The position numbers and the translations under genes are program-made. Under the pieces are notes generated by a model that was not told where the DNA came from, made no database searches, and saw nothing but the letters and a program-made list of their open reading frames with translations. DNA of 64,000 nt from Paraescarpia echinospica. Lineage: Eukaryota > Annelida > Polychaeta > Sabellida > Siboglinidae. The stretch is from positions 52,046,343 through 52,110,342 of the forward strand of contig CM034541.1 of the NCBI GenBank assembly GCA_020002185.1, given 5' to 3'. This document shows positions 62,894 to 64,000 of the stretch, one piece after another (the first letter of the stretch is position 1; each line of letters starts with the position of its first letter).

Positions 62894-63202
62894 AACCCAC
62901 ACAGTTTCTAGATTAGGATATACTCTCGGGATAAAAGCAATGACACTTCTTACGTAAATGCATACACCACCGCCCTCGCGATTCCTGTCGCGCCGGAGAA
63001 TAGCATAGTCAGTAATTTCGATTACCGAGTCTGTGACCGACGAATCTAACCAAAACTCGGCGATGCTGATCACCGCCACTTTAGTGTTTGCTGTGTGTCC
63101 GCTGGTCGCAGGAGTCACGCGAGATTGCTCTACTGCGGGCAATGTCACAATTTCCAGAACAACAACACGGGTGTCTTTGCGTGTAGATCCTCTTCTGCTC
63201 AA
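62888..63202 (-). pseudogene. LINE endonuclease N-terminal fragment
   Basis: 104 residues with ISIAEFWLDSSVTDSVIEI, YAILRRDRNREGGGVCIYV and a preceding Val-rich strand, matching the APE-type endonuclease start (usual TETWL, GGG.CIY). The central endonuclease and most of the RT are missing between this and 62650. Confidence 0.75.
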
Positions 63203-63955
63203 CAGGGCCTCGACTGATGATCACATCACCGCTTTTCGTCAATAATAACAGAGTTAGATGGCGAGATGTTGTAGAAAGAATTCTGCCTATTCACAAAAAA
63301 TCTGCAGAATTTACAAGTTGTTCGTTTAGACATGTGATTAAGACGTACGAACTTGTGGATTGCGGATAAAACAACATCAATACTTACTTGTTGAGAATCT
63401 GTGAAGATGTAACCTTATGGATTAGGCGTCACAACCGTTCGTATGTTTAGCGAAGATATGTCTCTCTGGTATGCACTGTATTTGGTTAAACAATGAAGAA
63501 GAAAAGTTAATAGTGGTACCGCTACACTTCCTGATGCTATCAGCGTCTCGGAGGAGATACAGCACTTTAATATATAAATATAATACTACAACATAATGAA
63601 CACAACTGACAATGAGTATAAGACTAAGCAATTTGTTTCAATAATTGCACATACCAACATGTTGTGTACTGTTATCGGCCAATACGGTAGGGCCAACCTC
63701 TTTTTATACAGTAAAGTAAATGAACAACAATGAATCGATCATAAAGAGAAACTTAATGGAAACAACGAGTAAGGTTTTAAAACAAGCCTTCACATTTAGA
63801 ATTATAAGCCTTTTAACCAGCGCTTAATGTAATTACAATCGGTGTTCCTTTGTATCATGCTGTAATTTGATTGACTCCTGGTTTTGTATCCGATGAAAAA
63901 CTAATGAAACCCTCGAGGCTGATTTAAGTGGTGAAGCGTACAAAATATACAATGC
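63203..63955. other. AT-rich sequence without a recognised gene
   Basis: Only short frames; no repeat or motif is seen. Confidence 0.4.
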
Positions 63956-63957
63956 TT

Positions 63958-64000
63958 GCGTCGTTCGTCACGCACTTCAGGAAATGGGATATAGCCTACA
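63958..64000 (+). repeat. Start of another copy of the 89-bp minisatellite
   Basis: GCGTCGTTCGTCACGCACTT and CAGGAAATGGGATATAGCCT match the unit TGGTCGTTCACTTCAGGATA / TGGGATGTAGCCTACA of the 7273-11620 array with a few changes. The window ends here. Confidence 0.7.

Overview
The window is metazoan nuclear DNA, most likely from an invertebrate. It is built almost entirely of transposable elements and tandem repeats: genes carry consensus splice sites, non-LTR retrotransposons with APE endonuclease and reverse transcriptase are abundant, and minisatellite arrays are long. The species cannot be named from the sequence. Two runs of exactly 1000 N (6273-7272 and 54524-55523) are placeholder assembly gaps.

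Layout. 1-453: tail of nested LINEs. 454-6272: left part of a first Maverick/Polinton element (Polinton-1), cut by the gap inside its DNA polymerase gene. 7273-11620: 89-bp minisatellite. 11700-16110: two decayed LINEs. 16900-18490: short repeats, a coiled-coil exon and an (AT)n tract. 20400-21600: minor repeats. 21661-24987 and 42607-44845: one 85-bp minisatellite split by a complete second element, Polinton-2 (24988-42606; 17,619 bp). Polinton-2 has 329-bp terminal inverted repeats, 5'-AG ends and a 6-bp target duplication (CTCCCA). 44885-48375: 111-bp, GTT and 89-bp repeat arrays with a LINE scrap. 48890-54250: a CR1-like LINE containing a second LINE. 55524-64000: AT-rich DNA with LINE fragments; the last ~40 bp again resemble the 89-bp minisatellite.

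Polinton-2 has a virus-like gene set. On the + strand lie a spliced early region and a protein-primed type B DNA polymerase. Converging on them from the right end, on the minus strand, are a NADAR-domain protein, packaging ATPase, pX-like proteins, a conserved structural protein, a chromodomain integrase, small membrane proteins, penton-like minor capsid protein, double-jelly-roll major capsid protein and an adenain-like protease. A spliced minus-strand gene sits near the left end in both elements.

The most interesting feature is the early region (27919-29861). One 108-residue exon ends in a strong GTGAGT donor. Downstream lie an RPA-like zinc/OB-fold domain (read through when unspliced) and four consecutive open segments. 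Each segment starts directly after a TAG|G acceptor in phase 0 and ends with a stop, and most of those stops lie in the likely branch point of the next acceptor. Polinton-1 keeps the same design with two modules. I infer a set of proteins sharing one basic N-terminus joined to alternative C-terminal modules. Other points of note are a seven-pentamer heat-shock element in Polinton-1, the NADAR protein, and CREB/ATF-type motifs repeated at the Polinton-2 end.
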